A stretch of DNA of 10,611 nt from Gallionellaceae bacterium (GTDB taxonomy: Bacteria; Pseudomonadota; Gammaproteobacteria; Burkholderiales; Gallionellaceae). Position 1 is the first letter of the stretch; each line of letters opens with the position of its first letter. Below the pieces are notes generated by a model that searched no databases, was not told where the DNA came from, and worked only from the letters and a program-made list of their open reading frames with translations. A program made the translations under genes and the position numbers. Location: assembly GCA_003445795.1 (NCBI GenBank), contig DMCN01000087.1, positions 1-10,611 on the forward strand, in the 5' to 3' direction. Below, piece after piece: positions 9,813 to 10,611 of the stretch.

Positions 9813-10611
9813 GCAGAAAATATTTCGGTACTGACGGCATCCGCGGGCGGGTAGGCGTACATCCTATCACTCCGCAATTCGTGATGAATCTGGGCTATGC
9901 CGCGGGCAAGGTGCTGGCGAAAGCAGAGCACACGCAGAACGACCGGCCCGGCGTGCTGATTGGCAAGGACACGCGTATTTCCGGCTACATGCTGGAATCG
10001 GCGCTGGAAGCCGGACTCATCGCTGCGGGTATCGATGTGTATCTGGCTGGTCCCATCCCGACACCTGCCGTGGCTTATCTCACCCGTGCCCTGCGTCTGC
10101 AGGCAGGCGTGGTCATCTCCGCTTCGCACAATCCCTTCGAGGACAACGGCATCAAATTCTTCTCCGGCAGCGGCGAAAAACTGCCGGATGCAGTTGAAAC
10201 CGCCATCGAGGCTGCGCTGGACGAGCCCATGCAGACCAACCCGTCGGAAGGCCTGGGCAGGGCCAAACGCATCGACGATGCGGTCGGGCGCTACATCGAG
10301 TTCTGCAAGAGCACCTTCCCCGCGAACATGAACCTGCGCGGCATGAAGATCGTGGTGGACAGCGCGCACGGCGCGACTTATCACATCGCGCGCGATGTTT
10401 TCCATGAACTGGGCGCGGAAGTGATTGCCATCGGTGCAGAGCCGAATGGCTTGAACATCAACGACGGCTACGGCGCCACCAAACCGCTGAACCTGCAAAA
10501 GGCCGTGGTCGAACACAAGGCCGATGTCGGCATCGCGCTGGACGGCGACGGAGACCGCCTGATCATGGTCGATGCCGCAGGCAAACTCTACGACGGCGAC
10601 CAGTTGCTGTA
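9809..10611 (+). CDS. glmM: Phosphoglucosamine mutase, 5' part
   Basis: GlmM converts glucosamine-6-phosphate to glucosamine-1-phosphate, leading to UDP-GlcNAc for peptidoglycan and lipopolysaccharide. The window ends after 267 codons of an expected 445 or so, and the frame is open throughout. The N-terminal signature KYFGTDGIRG (4-13) is present. The phosphoserine loop is VVISASHNPFEDNG (101-114), with S106 as the likely phosphorylated serine. The metal-binding loop is DGDGDR (245-250), with D245, D247 and D249. The ATG overlaps the folP stop as ATGA, so translation is probably coupled to folP; only a weak purine stretch (GAAAGCG) precedes it. The folP-glmM pair is the same as in E. coli. 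The sugar-binding and C-terminal phosphate-binding domains lie beyond the window. Confidence 0.96.
   Translation, partial: MSRKYFGTDGIRGRVGVHPITPQFVMNLGYAAGKVLAKAEHTQNDRPGVLIGKDTRISGYMLESALEAGLIAAGIDVYLAGPIPTPAVAYLTRALRLQAGVVISASHNPFEDNGIKFFSGSGEKLPDAVETAIEAALDEPMQTNPSEGLGRAKRIDDAVGRYIEFCKSTFPANMNLRGMKIVVDSAHGATYHIARDVFHELGAEVIAIGAEPNGLNINDGYGATKPLNLQKAVVEHKADVGIALDGDGDRLIMVDAAGKLYDGDQLL

Overview
This window is a chromosomal housekeeping segment of a moderately GC-rich proteobacterium, most likely a betaproteobacterium. The evidence is the gene order (carA-carB-greA, yhbY, rlmE-ftsH-folP-glmM), the FtsH and CarB sequence details, and intergenic repeats of kinds I recall from betaproteobacterial genomes. 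A Nitrosomonadales/Gallionellaceae-like source is plausible, but I cannot show it from the sequence alone.

Layout. Positions 1-231 hold no convincing gene. They are a patchwork of small hairpins and repeat-like sequence lying downstream of mntP. mntP (232-765, minus) encodes a manganese exporter. It is divergent from carA, and the shared upstream region (766-969) holds a clear sigma70-type promoter for carA, a TATAAT box for mntP, a dyad between them, and a strong hairpin in the carA leader. carA (970-2091) and carB (2092-5313) abut with no gap and encode the two subunits of carbamoyl-phosphate synthetase. greA follows after 17 bp. yhbY (5849-6193, minus) converges on greA and diverges from rlmE. 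The yhbY-rlmE gap is almost filled by a 145-bp imperfect palindrome. rlmE (6374-6994), ftsH (7050-8948), folP (8985-9812) and glmM (from 9809, cut by the window end) then run on the plus strand.

How the genes work together. CarAB makes carbamoyl phosphate for pyrimidine and arginine synthesis. GreA rescues backtracked RNA polymerase. YhbY and RlmE act on the large ribosomal subunit. FtsH is the membrane AAA+ protease. FolP and GlmM feed folate and cell-wall precursor synthesis. The greA/yhbY/rlmE/ftsH/folP/glmM neighbourhood is the same as in Escherichia coli. The carAB attachment to its left is a different arrangement that I recall as usual in betaproteobacteria.

I found no undescribed multi-gene system. 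All nine genes are recognisable and look intact, apart from the truncation of glmM by the window edge. The signals worth a second look are in the non-coding DNA: the palindrome pressed against the rlmE start codon, the attenuator-like carA leader hairpin, the terminator-like hairpin directly before a folP start that has no ribosome binding site, and the repeat patchwork at the left edge.
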